The position numbers and the translations under genes were made by a program. DNA of 64,000 nt. Origin: Bradyrhizobium genosp. SA-3. Lineage in GTDB: Bacteria; Pseudomonadota; Alphaproteobacteria; Rhizobiales; Xanthobacteraceae. Within the stretch, counting starts at the first letter, position 1. Each line of letters starts with the position of its first letter. The notes beneath the pieces were generated by a model. That model saw only the letters and a list, made by a program, of their open reading frames with translations, made no database searches and was not told the DNA's origin. The stretch covers positions 24,298 to 88,297 of the forward strand of contig NZ_PSRT01000014.1 in assembly GCF_004212635.1 (NCBI RefSeq), written 5' to 3'. Positions 1 through 8,710 of this stretch are shown here, piece after piece.

Positions 1-112
1 GAAAATGTCGCGCTGACTCGGACCGCATGCTCTGAATCCTCGTGGGATTGAACCGTCCGGGGTGAATGAGGGTCCGTGGACGAGGAATTGCCGATGAAGC
101 TCTCGCTGTCAT
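1..112 (-). CDS. 5' end of an unidentified protein (runs off left edge)
   Basis: Only the first 37 codons are in the window. The ATG at 112 follows a good ribosome binding site (GGGAGG, about 4 nt upstream) and the frame stays open to the edge. The peptide begins MTARASSAIPRPRTLIH and is basic and proline-rich, with no recognisable domain. It lies 32 bp downstream of the SDR gene on the same strand, so it is probably the next gene of that operon. I cannot name it. Confidence 0.5.
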   Translation of the reverse strand, partial: MTARASSAIPRPRTLIHPGRFNPTRIQSMRSESARHF

Positions 113-144
113 GATCGCCTCCCTGGTTTTTCCAGCGTTTTTGG

Positions 145-897
145 CTAGGCCATCAGGCCGCTGGCGGTAAATCCCCCGTCGACGGCGAGCACCTGCCCCG
201 TGACGAAGCTCGACTTGCGCGGATCGAGGAGGAACATCGCAGCGCCCGCCAGTTCATCCGGCGCTCCATAACGACCTTGCGGGACGCGACTGGTCCATTC
301 CGCACGAGAAGCTGCCGAATGCATCTCCTTCACCAGCGGTGTTTCGATCGGGCCCGGTGCGATCGCGTTGACGCGAATGCCATCCCGTGCAAGCTCGACG
401 GCCATGATCTGCGTCATCATGATGACCCCGGCCTTGGCCGCGCCATAGGCCACGCGACGGGCGTTGCCGCGCATCCCCGAAACGGACGCGATGTTGACGA
501 TCGCGCCTCGACCGCGAGATTGCATTCGCCGCGCCGCTTCGCGCGCCGTCAGGAAGCTGCCGATGAGATTGATGTCGACGATCTTGCGAAACAGCTCGGC
601 GCTGGTCTCCAATGCCGGAAGCTCGCGGCCGATGCCAGCTGAATTCACCACGCCATCGAGGGCGCCGAATTCTCTTTCGCACCCCTCGATCGCCGCAACA
701 ACGGCGGCCTCGTCGATCACGTCGAATTTCTCGAACCTCGTCCGGCCGCCAAACGGCTCGAACCGGGCGCGGGCCTCATCGAGATTCCTGTCCGCCACGT
801 CGGCAATCGCGACTCGCCAGCCTTCGGCGAGAATGGCTTCGGCGATCGCCAGGCCGATGCCCGAAGCACCGCCAGTGATCAGAATGGTCTGCTGCAT
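145..897 (-). CDS. SDR family NAD(P)-dependent oxidoreductase
   Basis: Classical short-chain dehydrogenase of 250 aa. The cofactor motif TGGASGIG is at residues 8-15, NSAG at 85-88, the structural Asn at 110, the catalytic Ser near 138-140 and YxxxK at 151-155. The C-terminal VTGQVLAVDGGF is typical of the family. The ATG at 897 puts the first beta strand right after the start; an upstream extension in frame has no family homology. It is the sixth gene of the minus-strand operon after the acyl-CoA ligase and thiolase, so oxidation of a hydroxyacyl-CoA or alcohol intermediate is likely. The exact substrate cannot be inferred. Confidence 0.9.
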   Translation of the reverse strand: MQQTILITGGASGIGLAIAEAILAEGWRVAIADVADRNLDEARARFEPFGGRTRFEKFDVIDEAAVVAAIEGCEREFGALDGVVNSAGIGRELPALETSAELFRKIVDINLIGSFLTAREAARRMQSRGRGAIVNIASVSGMRGNARRVAYGAAKAGVIMMTQIMAVELARDGIRVNAIAPGPIETPLVKEMHSAASRAEWTSRVPQGRYGAPDELAGAAMFLLDPRKSSFVTGQVLAVDGGFTASGLMA

Positions 898-995
898 TCG
901 TTGATCCTGCTCTGCTGAATGTTGAATAGCGATCGGCGGAATGGGTGGCCGGAGAAACGACGGCGCCAAGGCCGCCTTTGATCCCACCTTGGGCC

Positions 996-2627
996 TTATG
1001 CGGCCGTCTGTGGCAATCGCTCCGTCAGCACGCCGCGCGTGCGGAGCTCTTCCTTGATGATGTTCTTGGTGATCTTGCCGTAACCGGACTTCGGCAATTC
1101 CGGCCAGAAGAGGACCCGTTTGGGAACCCTGTACCGGGCGATCTTGCCGTTGGCCCAGGCGAGCAATTCGGACTCGGTGAGCGAAGCGCCCGGCGCAAGC
1201 ACGCAGACGGCCACCCCGACCTCGCCCCAGGTCTGGTCCGGCACACCGACCACCGCCACTTCGGCAATCGCCGGGTGCGTCAGCAGCTTCTCCTCGATCT
1301 CCCGCGGATAGACGTTGGAGCCTCCCGAAATGTACATGTCGGACGCGCGGCCCGTGATGTAGAGGAAACCCTCAGCATCCATGTGGCCGAGATCGCCCGT
1401 CCGAAACCAGCCGTCGCGGAACGCTTTCGCATTGGCTTCCGGATTGTCGTAGTAACCCGCAAACACCGCGGGGCCGCAGACGCAAATCTCGCCCGTCGCG
1501 CCGGGTGGCAGTTCGCACCCGTCGTCGCCCTGGATCGAGATCTGCATGCCGGTACGTTCGTAGCCGCAGGTACCGATCCGCGCGCCGGCGTGATCCTCGG
1601 GGTCGTGGAGCTCTGGCGGCAACACGGTGATATTGCCGGTAACCTCACCCAGTCCGAAGTACTGCACCAGTACCTTGCCAAGCCTGTGGAGCGCGAGCTT
1701 CTGATCCTCGCGATACATCGGGGCGCCGGCGTAGATGACGTAGCGCAACGACGAGTGATCGTGAGCCTCCAGCGAAGGATGCTCCACCAGCATCTTCAGG
1801 ATGGTCGGCACGGTGAACATGTTCGTGACGCCCCAGCGCTCGACCAGCCGCCACGCCTCATCGATGTCGAAGCGGTCGCTCGCCAGCAACACGGTCTTCA
1901 CGCCCCGCGCGGCCTGGACCAGTTGATGGATACCCGCGCCGTGCGATAGTGGTGCCACCACCAGCGACGCATCCAGCGAGGTGGTGCTCGGCATCAGGTC
2001 GCAGAGGTGATTGGTGATGACGAACGCCATCTGGCCGTGGGTCAGCACGGCCGCCTTCGGCCGGCCTGTCGTGCCGGAGGTGAAGAAGAACCAGCAGGGA
2101 TCGTCGTGGTCGACCGCGACCTCGGCGACCGCGTCACCGTCATGGCGGCGCACGAGATCGTCATAGTCCTCTCCGAAATTCGACTCTCCGATCGAGACCA
2201 CAAACCGGATGCCCGGCGCCTCGGCACGCGCCGCCGCCGCGTGATCGGGAAAGTCGCTCTGGCAAAACATGGCGGTCGCCCCGCTCGCCTTCCCGAGATA
2301 GGCAACCTCCTCCGGCGTTTGCCGGAAATTCGTGGGAACCCATACCGCGCCGAGACGAAAACAGGCAAACATCGACTCAAACAGCTGATTGCAATTCTTC
2401 GACTGCACCAGCACCCGGTCACCCTTGCGCACGCCTCTGGTGGAGAGCGCCGCGGCCATCGCGGAAATCCGGCGGTCGAGCTCGGGCCAGGTCCAGCTGG
2501 CCTCGCCCCAAACCAGTCCGATCCCGGCCGGCTGACGGCGCGCCGCCTGCCGCACGAGATGCGCGAGGTTCATCACCCGCTTCGATGCGGGAGCGACACC
2601 GCCGAGTGGTACGGACGCATTCATCAT
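996..2627 (-). CDS. Acyl-CoA synthetase (AMP-forming ligase, ANL superfamily)
   Basis: 543 aa. Activates a carboxylic acid to its CoA thioester through an acyl-adenylate. The P-loop FTSGTTGRPKAAVLTH is near residues 182-197, the FRTGDLGH hinge aspartate is near 415, the C-terminal YISGGSNVYPREIEE is present, and the adenylation lysine lies in the C-terminal GYGKITK. The ATG at 2627 overlaps the thiolase stop (ATGA), indicating translational coupling; further upstream the frame only copies thiolase sequence. Medium-chain, cyclohexane carboxylate or aromatic acids are possible substrates. TRAP import genes lie in the same operon. Confidence 0.9.
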   Translation of the reverse strand: MMNASVPLGGVAPASKRVMNLAHLVRQAARRQPAGIGLVWGEASWTWPELDRRISAMAAALSTRGVRKGDRVLVQSKNCNQLFESMFACFRLGAVWVPTNFRQTPEEVAYLGKASGATAMFCQSDFPDHAAAARAEAPGIRFVVSIGESNFGEDYDDLVRRHDGDAVAEVAVDHDDPCWFFFTSGTTGRPKAAVLTHGQMAFVITNHLCDLMPSTTSLDASLVVAPLSHGAGIHQLVQAARGVKTVLLASDRFDIDEAWRLVERWGVTNMFTVPTILKMLVEHPSLEAHDHSSLRYVIYAGAPMYREDQKLALHRLGKVLVQYFGLGEVTGNITVLPPELHDPEDHAGARIGTCGYERTGMQISIQGDDGCELPPGATGEICVCGPAVFAGYYDNPEANAKAFRDGWFRTGDLGHMDAEGFLYITGRASDMYISGGSNVYPREIEEKLLTHPAIAEVAVVGVPDQTWGEVGVAVCVLAPGASLTESELLAWANGKIARYRVPKRVLFWPELPKSGYGKITKNIIKEELRTRGVLTERLPQTAA

Positions 2628-3793
2628 TTCGCACGCTCCAGAATAGAGACGTAGTTGGCGACCGCGGCACCGCCCATATTGAACACGCCTGCGAGATTGG
2701 CGCCGTCGATCTGCATGTCGCCGGCCTCGTTCATCAATTGCAGGCAAGCCATCACGTGCATGGAGACACCGGTCGCGCCGACCGGGTGCCCCTTCGACTT
2801 CAGTCCGCCGGATGGATTGATCGGAAGTCGCCCTTCTTTCTCGGCGATGCCTTCACGCACCACCCGGAATCCCTCGCCGGGCGCCGCGAGCCCCATCGCC
2901 TCATATTCGATCAGCTCGGCAATGGTGAAGCAGTCGTGTGTCTCGACCAGACTGAGGTCATTCAGGGTGATACCCGCCTCCGCTCGCGCCCTTTCCCAGG
3001 CGAGCCGGCCGCCCTGGAATGCAATCGGGTCGCGCCGCGACAACGGCAGGATGTCGTTGACCTGCTGTCGCGCCCGGAAGCGCACGGCGCGCGTGAGCAG
3101 TGCGGCGGCCTCTTCGTCGGCGACCACCAACGCCGCCGCGCCATCCGAAATCAGCGAGCAGTCGGTGCGCCGCAACGGAGCTGCCACATGAGGGTTCCTG
3201 TCGCTGACGGTGTTGCAGAAAGCGTAGCCGAAGTCGCGTCGCATCTGCGCAAGGGGATTGGCCACGCCATTCCTGTGGTTCTTGGCGGCAATATGGGCGA
3301 GCTCTTCGCTTCGATCGCCGTATCGCTGGAAGTAGTTTTGCGCGATCCGGCCGAACACGCCCGCAAACCCGCCGGTGATATCGGCCTCCTCCTTGCGGTA
3401 GGAAGCGCCGAGCAGAATGTCGCCGGTCTCCGCCGTCGGCTTGGCCGTCATCTTCTCGGCGCCGACGACGAGCGCGATGCGCCCACGGCCACAGTCGACG
3501 AAATCGAGCGCCGCGTAGAGCGCCGCCGAGCCGGTGGCACAGGCATTCTCCACACGGGTCGCGGGCACATGCGCGAGCTCCGGATGCGCGAGCGCCACCT
3601 GCGCGCCCTCGAATCCTTGCTTGGAGAATCCGTTGTTCATTACTCCGACGAAGATGCCATCGACCTCTGCGGGCGCGACCCCAGCATGATCGAGTGCGGC
3701 GCCCGAGACGCGCGCGATCAGGCTTTCCACATCCGGGTCCTCGAGCTTTCCAAAAGGCGTGTGAGCCCAGCCTACGATACGAGCACGCGTCAT
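2624..3793 (-). CDS. Thiolase family protein (SCP2/acetyl-CoA acetyltransferase type)
   Basis: 389 aa. The nucleophilic Cys is at residue 85 in ENACATGSAAL, HDCF is near 286 and GHPVGATG near 342. The second catalytic cysteine of classical thiolases is replaced by FNMGGAAVANY at the C-terminus, as in the SCP-x/archaeal-type thiolase group. It should cleave a 3-ketoacyl-CoA (or condense acyl-CoAs) after activation by the ligase, whose start it overlaps by 4 nt. The ATG at 3793 opens the usual TRARIVGWAHTPFGKL beginning; the frame is open further upstream but that is antisense to the TRAP permease. Confidence 0.88.
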   Translation of the reverse strand: MTRARIVGWAHTPFGKLEDPDVESLIARVSGAALDHAGVAPAEVDGIFVGVMNNGFSKQGFEGAQVALAHPELAHVPATRVENACATGSAALYAALDFVDCGRGRIALVVGAEKMTAKPTAETGDILLGASYRKEEADITGGFAGVFGRIAQNYFQRYGDRSEELAHIAAKNHRNGVANPLAQMRRDFGYAFCNTVSDRNPHVAAPLRRTDCSLISDGAAALVVADEEAAALLTRAVRFRARQQVNDILPLSRRDPIAFQGGRLAWERARAEAGITLNDLSLVETHDCFTIAELIEYEAMGLAAPGEGFRVVREGIAEKEGRLPINPSGGLKSKGHPVGATGVSMHVMACLQLMNEAGDMQIDGANLAGVFNMGGAAVANYVSILERAK

Positions 3794-3825
3794 GATTTTT
3801 CTCTTGCAGTCTGACGGGATGGAGA

Positions 3826-5718
3826 TCATTTGAGGAAGCCGATCGAGATCCATGGCACGGCGGCGACCACGGCGGTGCCGATCAGGAGCGCCAGCATGTA
3901 GCCCCAGACCGGCTTCATCCCCTCGTGTGGCTCGACGCGTGCGATGGCGCAGGCAGCGTAGTAGCCGACGCCGAACGGCGGCGCGAAGAGGCCGATGCCC
4001 ATGGCCAGGATGACCACCATGGCGTAGTGCACCTCGTGAACGCCCACCGCCCTGGCGATGGGAAACAACAACGGCCCGAACAGGACGATGGCCGGAATAC
4101 CTTCCAACACCGAGCCGAGCACCACGAACGCGGCGATCGACACGACCATGAAGGTCGCGGCGCCGCCGGGAAGACTCGTCATCGCCGTGGCGAGCGAGCG
4201 CGCGAAACCGGACTGAGTGAGGCCCCACGCCATGCCCGTCGCGGTGCCGATGATCAACAGGATCGCCCCGGAGAGGCATGCGGTGTCGACCAGCATCGGC
4301 CGCAGCCGGCGCCAATCGAACTGCCGGTAGATCAGAAGACCCGCGATCACTGCATAGGCGACGCCGATCGTCGACACCTCGGTCGCGGTCGCAATTCCTT
4401 CCACCACCGCCGCTCGGATCACGAACGGCAATGCCAGCGCCGGCAAGGCGACGAGGAATGTGCGTCCGATCTCGCGCCAGCCTGCCCGTTTCACGGCACC
4501 GAGGTCCTCGCGGCGAGAGCGGCGGTGAACCACAAAGCCGAGCGCGACGGCGAGCACGATACCGGGCAGCAGGCCGCCGGTGAACAACGCGGCGATCGAG
4601 ACGCCGGTGACGGAGCCGATCGTGATAAGCACGAGACTCGGCGGGACCGTTTCGGTCTGCGCACTGGTGGTCGACAGCAACGCGACCAGGTCTCCCGGCC
4701 TGGCGCCGCGCTTGATCATCTCAGGGAATAGCACCGGAGCGACCGCCGCCATGTCGGCGGCCTTCGAGCCCGAGATGCCGGAGACCAGGTACATCGCTCC
4801 GATCAGGACGTAGTGCAGCCCGCCCCGGACATGCCCCAAGAGGCTTGCGAGGAACGCGACCATTGCGCGCGCCATACCTGTCATCTCGATGAGAAGACCG
4901 AGAAACACGAACAGCGGCACCGCCAGCAGGATGAGATGCGACATGCCTTCGTCCATGCGGCCGACAAGGACCATCAGGGGCGTGTGGGTTGTCAACGCGA
5001 GATAGCCGACAACAGCCAGCCCGAACGCGAATGCGATCGGCACACCGGCAAAGACCGTGGCGGTTACGACGCCCACGAAGAATACAAGCAGATTGACGTT
5101 ACCCAACGGCCGGAGAACCGGCTCGAGAAGCCAGAACGCCGCGATCACGAGCGCAACGCTGGCGAGCGCCGCAGCGACCGTCCGCGGCGATCCCAGGCTT
5201 GCAAGCCTCAGCAGGGCGAACACCGCCATCAGGGCGATGCCAAGGGGCAGCGCGGCTGCGCGCCAGGAATTGACGATCTCCAGGGCAGGCGTCGTGATGA
5301 ACGCCTCCTCCAACGCGTACTCGTATGCCGGCCTCGCCACCATGAGCAGGAAGGCCAGCGCCGCTCCGGTCGCGAACACATCGAGAAACGCGCGCTGCGG
5401 AGGCGCCATCTTGTCGACGAGCGCGGTCATGCGCATGTGCTCGTTGCGGCGGAATGCGATCACCGATCCGAGCATCGCGAGCCAGAGAAACAGGATCGAC
5501 GCGAGCTCGTCGGACCAGACCAGAGGCCGCTGCGCGCCGTATCTGGCAACGACGCCCGCGAAGAGGATCACGATCTCGGCGAACACGAGCAGCGCCGCCA
5601 CGAGCTCCACGCCACGCCCGAGCAGTCCATCGAGCACAAGGGGCCACGGCGCAGTGACGGTGCGCTGTCGCACCGTCCCCGGGCTGCCGGTGTCGCTAAC
5701 CTGGATCACCGCGCTCAA
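3826..5718 (-). CDS. TRAP transporter permease, fused DctQ-DctM
   Basis: 630 aa inner-membrane protein. Residues about 25-170 form the four-helix DctQ-type small subunit (RPLVWSDELASILFLW is typical). Residues about 195-630 are the large DctM subunit with many hydrophobic segments, including SGISGSKAADMAAVAPVLFPEM and GIGLFAPPFGVGYY. Fusions of the two are a known TRAP arrangement. The start is TTG at 5718, overlapping the binding-protein stop (TTGA). It works with the DctP protein encoded just upstream for sodium- or proton-driven uptake of a carboxylate. Confidence 0.9.
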   Translation of the reverse strand: MSAVIQVSDTGSPGTVRQRTVTAPWPLVLDGLLGRGVELVAALLVFAEIVILFAGVVARYGAQRPLVWSDELASILFLWLAMLGSVIAFRRNEHMRMTALVDKMAPPQRAFLDVFATGAALAFLLMVARPAYEYALEEAFITTPALEIVNSWRAAALPLGIALMAVFALLRLASLGSPRTVAAALASVALVIAAFWLLEPVLRPLGNVNLLVFFVGVVTATVFAGVPIAFAFGLAVVGYLALTTHTPLMVLVGRMDEGMSHLILLAVPLFVFLGLLIEMTGMARAMVAFLASLLGHVRGGLHYVLIGAMYLVSGISGSKAADMAAVAPVLFPEMIKRGARPGDLVALLSTTSAQTETVPPSLVLITIGSVTGVSIAALFTGGLLPGIVLAVALGFVVHRRSRREDLGAVKRAGWREIGRTFLVALPALALPFVIRAAVVEGIATATEVSTIGVAYAVIAGLLIYRQFDWRRLRPMLVDTACLSGAILLIIGTATGMAWGLTQSGFARSLATAMTSLPGGAATFMVVSIAAFVVLGSVLEGIPAIVLFGPLLFPIARAVGVHEVHYAMVVILAMGIGLFAPPFGVGYYAACAIARVEPHEGMKPVWGYMLALLIGTAVVAAVPWISIGFLK

Positions 5719-6725
5719 GAGAGCCGCCCTGCCGATTTTTCCAGGAGGTCCCAGGCCTCGTTACCGAACGTCTTCTTCCAGTTCGCATAGAAGCCGACCT
5801 TCGTCAGGGCTTCGCGGAAAGCAGGCGCCGAAGTCGCATTGAAGATCATCCCCTTCTGTTCAAGGTCCCGCCGAAGGTTCTGATTGAGCCGTTCGGTGTC
5901 GGCCCGCTCGTCCAGTACGGCTTTCGTGATTTCCTCATGAACGATGCCCTGGAGCGGGGCCGGCAAGCGCTGCCACGCGGCTCTGTTTCCGATCATCCAG
6001 AAGCCATCCCACATGTGGTTGGTCATCGAGCAGTACTTCTGGACCTCGTAAATTCGCGACGTGTAGAGCGTCGCCAGAGCGTTCTCCATTCCGTCGACGA
6101 TCTTCGTTTGCAAGGCACCATAGGTCTCGTTGAAGTTAATGCTTGCCGGCGAAGCGCCCAGCGCCTCGAACAGAGAGGTCCAAAGTTTGGCGACCGGAAC
6201 ACGGATCTTGAATCCCGCGAAGTCGGCCGGCGCCACGATCGGTTTTGTGCCAGCGGTTGTCTGGCGGAAGCCGTTGTCCCAAACGCGATCGAACGCGATA
6301 AGTCCCGCCCTTTCGATAGCAGCCTTGATATGCTGACCGAGGGAGCCATCCATCGCCCCCCATACCTGTTCGTAGTCGGCGAATGCAAAGCCGACCCCGC
6401 TGATGGCCGCGACCGGCACAAACCCACCGAGGATTACGCCCGACATCGCGACGAATTCGGTCGCGCCGCTGCGCACCTGGGAGATCATGTCGGTTTGTCC
6501 GCCAAGCTGGTTGCTCGGAAAGACGGCCAACTCGACGCGCCCCGACGACTTCTCTGCGATGCGTTTTGCGGCCTCCAGCGCGCGGACATTCATTGGATGA
6601 TCGGCCGTCAGGTCATGGCCGAACTTGATCGTGAACTCCGCGGCACGCGCTCGACCGGATAGCACCACCGGCCCGAAAGCGGCGGCCGAGGCGAGTGAGC
6701 CCAACATCCGTCTGCGATTCAACAT
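5715..6725 (-). CDS. TRAP transporter substrate-binding protein (DctP family)
   Basis: 336 aa periplasmic protein. The N-terminus MLNRRRMLGSLASAAAFG is a twin-arginine-type signal peptide with likely cleavage after RARA. The mature part has the DctP pattern (FKIRVPVAKLWTSLFEALGASP, GVDGMENALA-like segment). The ATG at 6725 has an excellent ribosome binding site (GGGAGGGTAAC). It overlaps the end of the upstream hydrolase gene by 7 nt and the permease start by 4 nt, so these are co-transcribed. The ligand is probably the acid activated by the downstream ligase. Confidence 0.9.
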   Translation of the reverse strand: MLNRRRMLGSLASAAAFGPVVLSGRARAAEFTIKFGHDLTADHPMNVRALEAAKRIAEKSSGRVELAVFPSNQLGGQTDMISQVRSGATEFVAMSGVILGGFVPVAAISGVGFAFADYEQVWGAMDGSLGQHIKAAIERAGLIAFDRVWDNGFRQTTAGTKPIVAPADFAGFKIRVPVAKLWTSLFEALGASPASINFNETYGALQTKIVDGMENALATLYTSRIYEVQKYCSMTNHMWDGFWMIGNRAAWQRLPAPLQGIVHEEITKAVLDERADTERLNQNLRRDLEQKGMIFNATSAPAFREALTKVGFYANWKKTFGNEAWDLLEKSAGRLS

Positions 6726-7600
6726 GTTACCCTCCCTGTTGTGACCAGTTGTTCTTGTCGGTTTTCTTTGAAAAATGTCTGGAATGCCTTCGCCAGTTGC
6801 GCCGGCTGCTCCTCGGGGATCCAGTGGCCGGCCCCCTCGACAACGCCACCCCGAACATCGCGAGCAACCCGTCGCAGCGACTCGACGACTTCCAGTCCAC
6901 GGCCCCAGGAACAAGCTCCGCCAAGAGCCAACACCGGCATCTCGAGTCTCGGATTGCTGCGGTTATCAATCGTGTCGCGTTCGAGCGCGCGGTAATACTC
7001 AAAGCCGGCCCGCAGCGCTCCCGGCATGCGGTAGGTCCTGAGGTACTCCGCGATATCGTCCGGAGAAACAGCAGTCGGTGTCGCGCCGAAGTTTCGGAAA
7101 AACCACTCGAGATAGACGTCCTCTCGCCCCGCGATCAGCGTTTCGGGCAGATCTCTTGTCGCGTGAAAGCCGTGATGCCAGCGTTTGCCCGACTGGCTGA
7201 AGTTTGCCGTCCCGTCACCGGGAATCGTTACATCGAGAATGGCAAGACGACTTACCGCTTCCGGGTGCGCGACGGCGAGCGCGTAGGCGACAGGCCCTCC
7301 CCAATCGTGGCCGACCAGGTAGAAAGATTGCAATTCGAGGTCACAGCTGATGACCCGCCAGACATCATCAGCAATTGTCCGCTTGTCGTATCCAGAGACC
7401 GGTCGGGAGGAATCTCCGAGACCACGAAGGTCCGGAGCGACGATGAAATACTGGTCAGCCAGCTCGCCGATTACATGTCGCCACGTGTACCAGGTTTGCG
7501 GCCATCCATGCAGCAAGACCAACGGGGGCCCCGACCCAGCGGTGACATAGTGAATGCGGACGTCTCCCAGTTCCGCTTCATGATGTGACACGTGCGTCAC
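6719..7600 (-). CDS. Alpha/beta hydrolase (epoxide hydrolase / haloalkane dehalogenase-like)
   Basis: 293 aa. The oxyanion motif HGWPQTWYTW starts at residue 31. The nucleophile elbow GHDWGG (97-102) has Asp rather than Ser, which is the mark of soluble epoxide hydrolases, haloalkane dehalogenases and fluoroacetate dehalogenases. The catalytic His is in GAGHWIPEEQP near the C-terminus. The start is GTG at 7600 with GGGAG about 7 nt upstream. It is the first gene of the operon, 34 nt downstream of the predicted transcription start. Which of the three activities it has cannot be decided from sequence. Confidence 0.87.
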   Translation of the reverse strand: MTHVSHHEAELGDVRIHYVTAGSGPPLVLLHGWPQTWYTWRHVIGELADQYFIVAPDLRGLGDSSRPVSGYDKRTIADDVWRVISCDLELQSFYLVGHDWGGPVAYALAVAHPEAVSRLAILDVTIPGDGTANFSQSGKRWHHGFHATRDLPETLIAGREDVYLEWFFRNFGATPTAVSPDDIAEYLRTYRMPGALRAGFEYYRALERDTIDNRSNPRLEMPVLALGGACSWGRGLEVVESLRRVARDVRGGVVEGAGHWIPEEQPAQLAKAFQTFFKENRQEQLVTTGRVTC

Positions 7601-7640
7601 TTCTCGCTCCCTTGCGATCCCGCGAAACGACCGCGCTCTA

Positions 7641-7668
7641 TTTATAATGTTTTTCTAACATGTCACAA
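7641..7668 (-). promoter_or_regulatory. Sigma70-type promoter of the TRAP/ligase operon with overlapping operator
   Basis: On the minus strand TTGTGA (7668-7663) and TATAAA (7646-7641) are separated by 16 bp, placing transcription start near 7634, about 34 nt before the GTG of the first gene. The -35 lies inside CTTTTGTGACATG, which recurs inverted at 7854-7868, upstream of the GntR gene. A repressor bound here would block RNA polymerase. Confidence 0.6.
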
Positions 7669-7853
7669 AAGAACGCGATGTCAACCGGCTTTTTGGCTGT
7701 CGCCCCGGTGGCAGAGGAATCGAGATAAACGAGACTTTCAGTACGCGCGCGGCCTATTTTTCGTGGACCGATTTCGTTATGAGAGACGCACCCTTGGAGT
7801 TCATGGCCCTTGGAGAGAACCTGTTGCCGAAAGATCGTTGTTGCGAGCGGCTA

Positions 7854-7872
7854 CTTTTTTGTGACATATCAC
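7854..7872 (+). promoter_or_regulatory. Putative GntR operator copy upstream of the regulator gene
   Basis: CTTTTTTGTGACATATCAC contains GTGA-N4-TCAC symmetry and repeats, in inverted orientation, the motif overlapping the -35 of the divergent operon. Placement between a GntR/FCD gene and its divergent catabolic operon fits auto- and cross-regulation. A related GTGAC-N6-GTCAC palindrome lies at the hydrolase start codon (7585-7600). Confidence 0.5.
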
Positions 7873-8013
7873 GGACTTGACAATCCTTCTGAATCCCGAC
7901 TTGTGAAGGCACCAACATTGACCAGAGGTCGTAAGAGCGCTTCCGAACGACGCGCGCTGACAGGCGCCGTCACCGATGGCCGCGCCATTTCCGCACTGAA
8001 GGATTCCCAGGCG

Positions 8014-8682
8014 ATGCGTCCGGGCTTCGCCCGACCACGATCCGAATCACATCAAGCGGAAGAAGCCCGTCAAAGGCTTGAGGAAATGATCGTCACACTG
8101 GAGTTAGAGCCGGGGACCGTGTGGTCTGAAACCGAGTTGAGCGAAAAGCTTGAGCTCGGCCGCACTCCGGTCCGCGAGGCGCTAAAGCGCCTCGAGGCCG
8201 AACATCTCGTCGAGATTGTTCCGCGAAGCGGGGCAAAAGTGACGCAGGTCGACGTTATGCAACAACTCCTGATGCTGGAAATGCGCCGGGAACTGGAGCG
8301 ACTTATTGCTGTATCCGCTTCGCGGCGGGCAACTCCGGAGGAGCGCAACAGGTGTATCCAGATAGCGCGCTATTTCGAGGGGATGCGCGATATCAATGTC
8401 ATGGAATTCCTGCGCTATCACTATGAAGCGAAGCGGTTCCTTGCGGAATGCGCGCGGAATCCTTTTGCGGCGGCTGCGATCGTACCCTGCCATGCGATGT
8501 CACGTCGCTTCTACTATCTCCATAATCGGGTCATTCATGACGTCCCTGTAGCGGCCAAACTGCACGCCAATGTGTTTGAAGCTGTGGCACTGGGGGATGA
8601 ACAGCGCGCGGCCGAAGCTTCCGACAAGCTGATGGACTATGCCGAGGAATTGACCCGGCGAACTGTACTCACTCGCACCTGA
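8014..8682 (+). CDS. GntR family transcriptional regulator (FCD subfamily)
   Basis: 222 aa. Winged helix at about residues 15-75 (SETELSEKLELGRTPVREALKRLEAEHLVEI), followed by an all-helical FCD ligand domain. The start at 8014 gives the usual family length, but its ribosome binding site is weak; an in-frame GTG at 7903 would add 37 residues of low-complexity sequence. It is divergent from the TRAP/ligase operon, so it most likely represses that operon until an acid or CoA-ester inducer binds. The GTGACAT repeats in the shared intergenic region are candidate operators. Confidence 0.87.
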   Translation: MRPGFARPRSESHQAEEARQRLEEMIVTLELEPGTVWSETELSEKLELGRTPVREALKRLEAEHLVEIVPRSGAKVTQVDVMQQLLMLEMRRELERLIAVSASRRATPEERNRCIQIARYFEGMRDINVMEFLRYHYEAKRFLAECARNPFAAAAIVPCHAMSRRFYYLHNRVIHDVPVAAKLHANVFEAVALGDEQRAAEASDKLMDYAEELTRRTVLTRT

Positions 8683-8710
8683 ATCCCGAACCGGGAAAGA
8701 ATGCTCGGCA

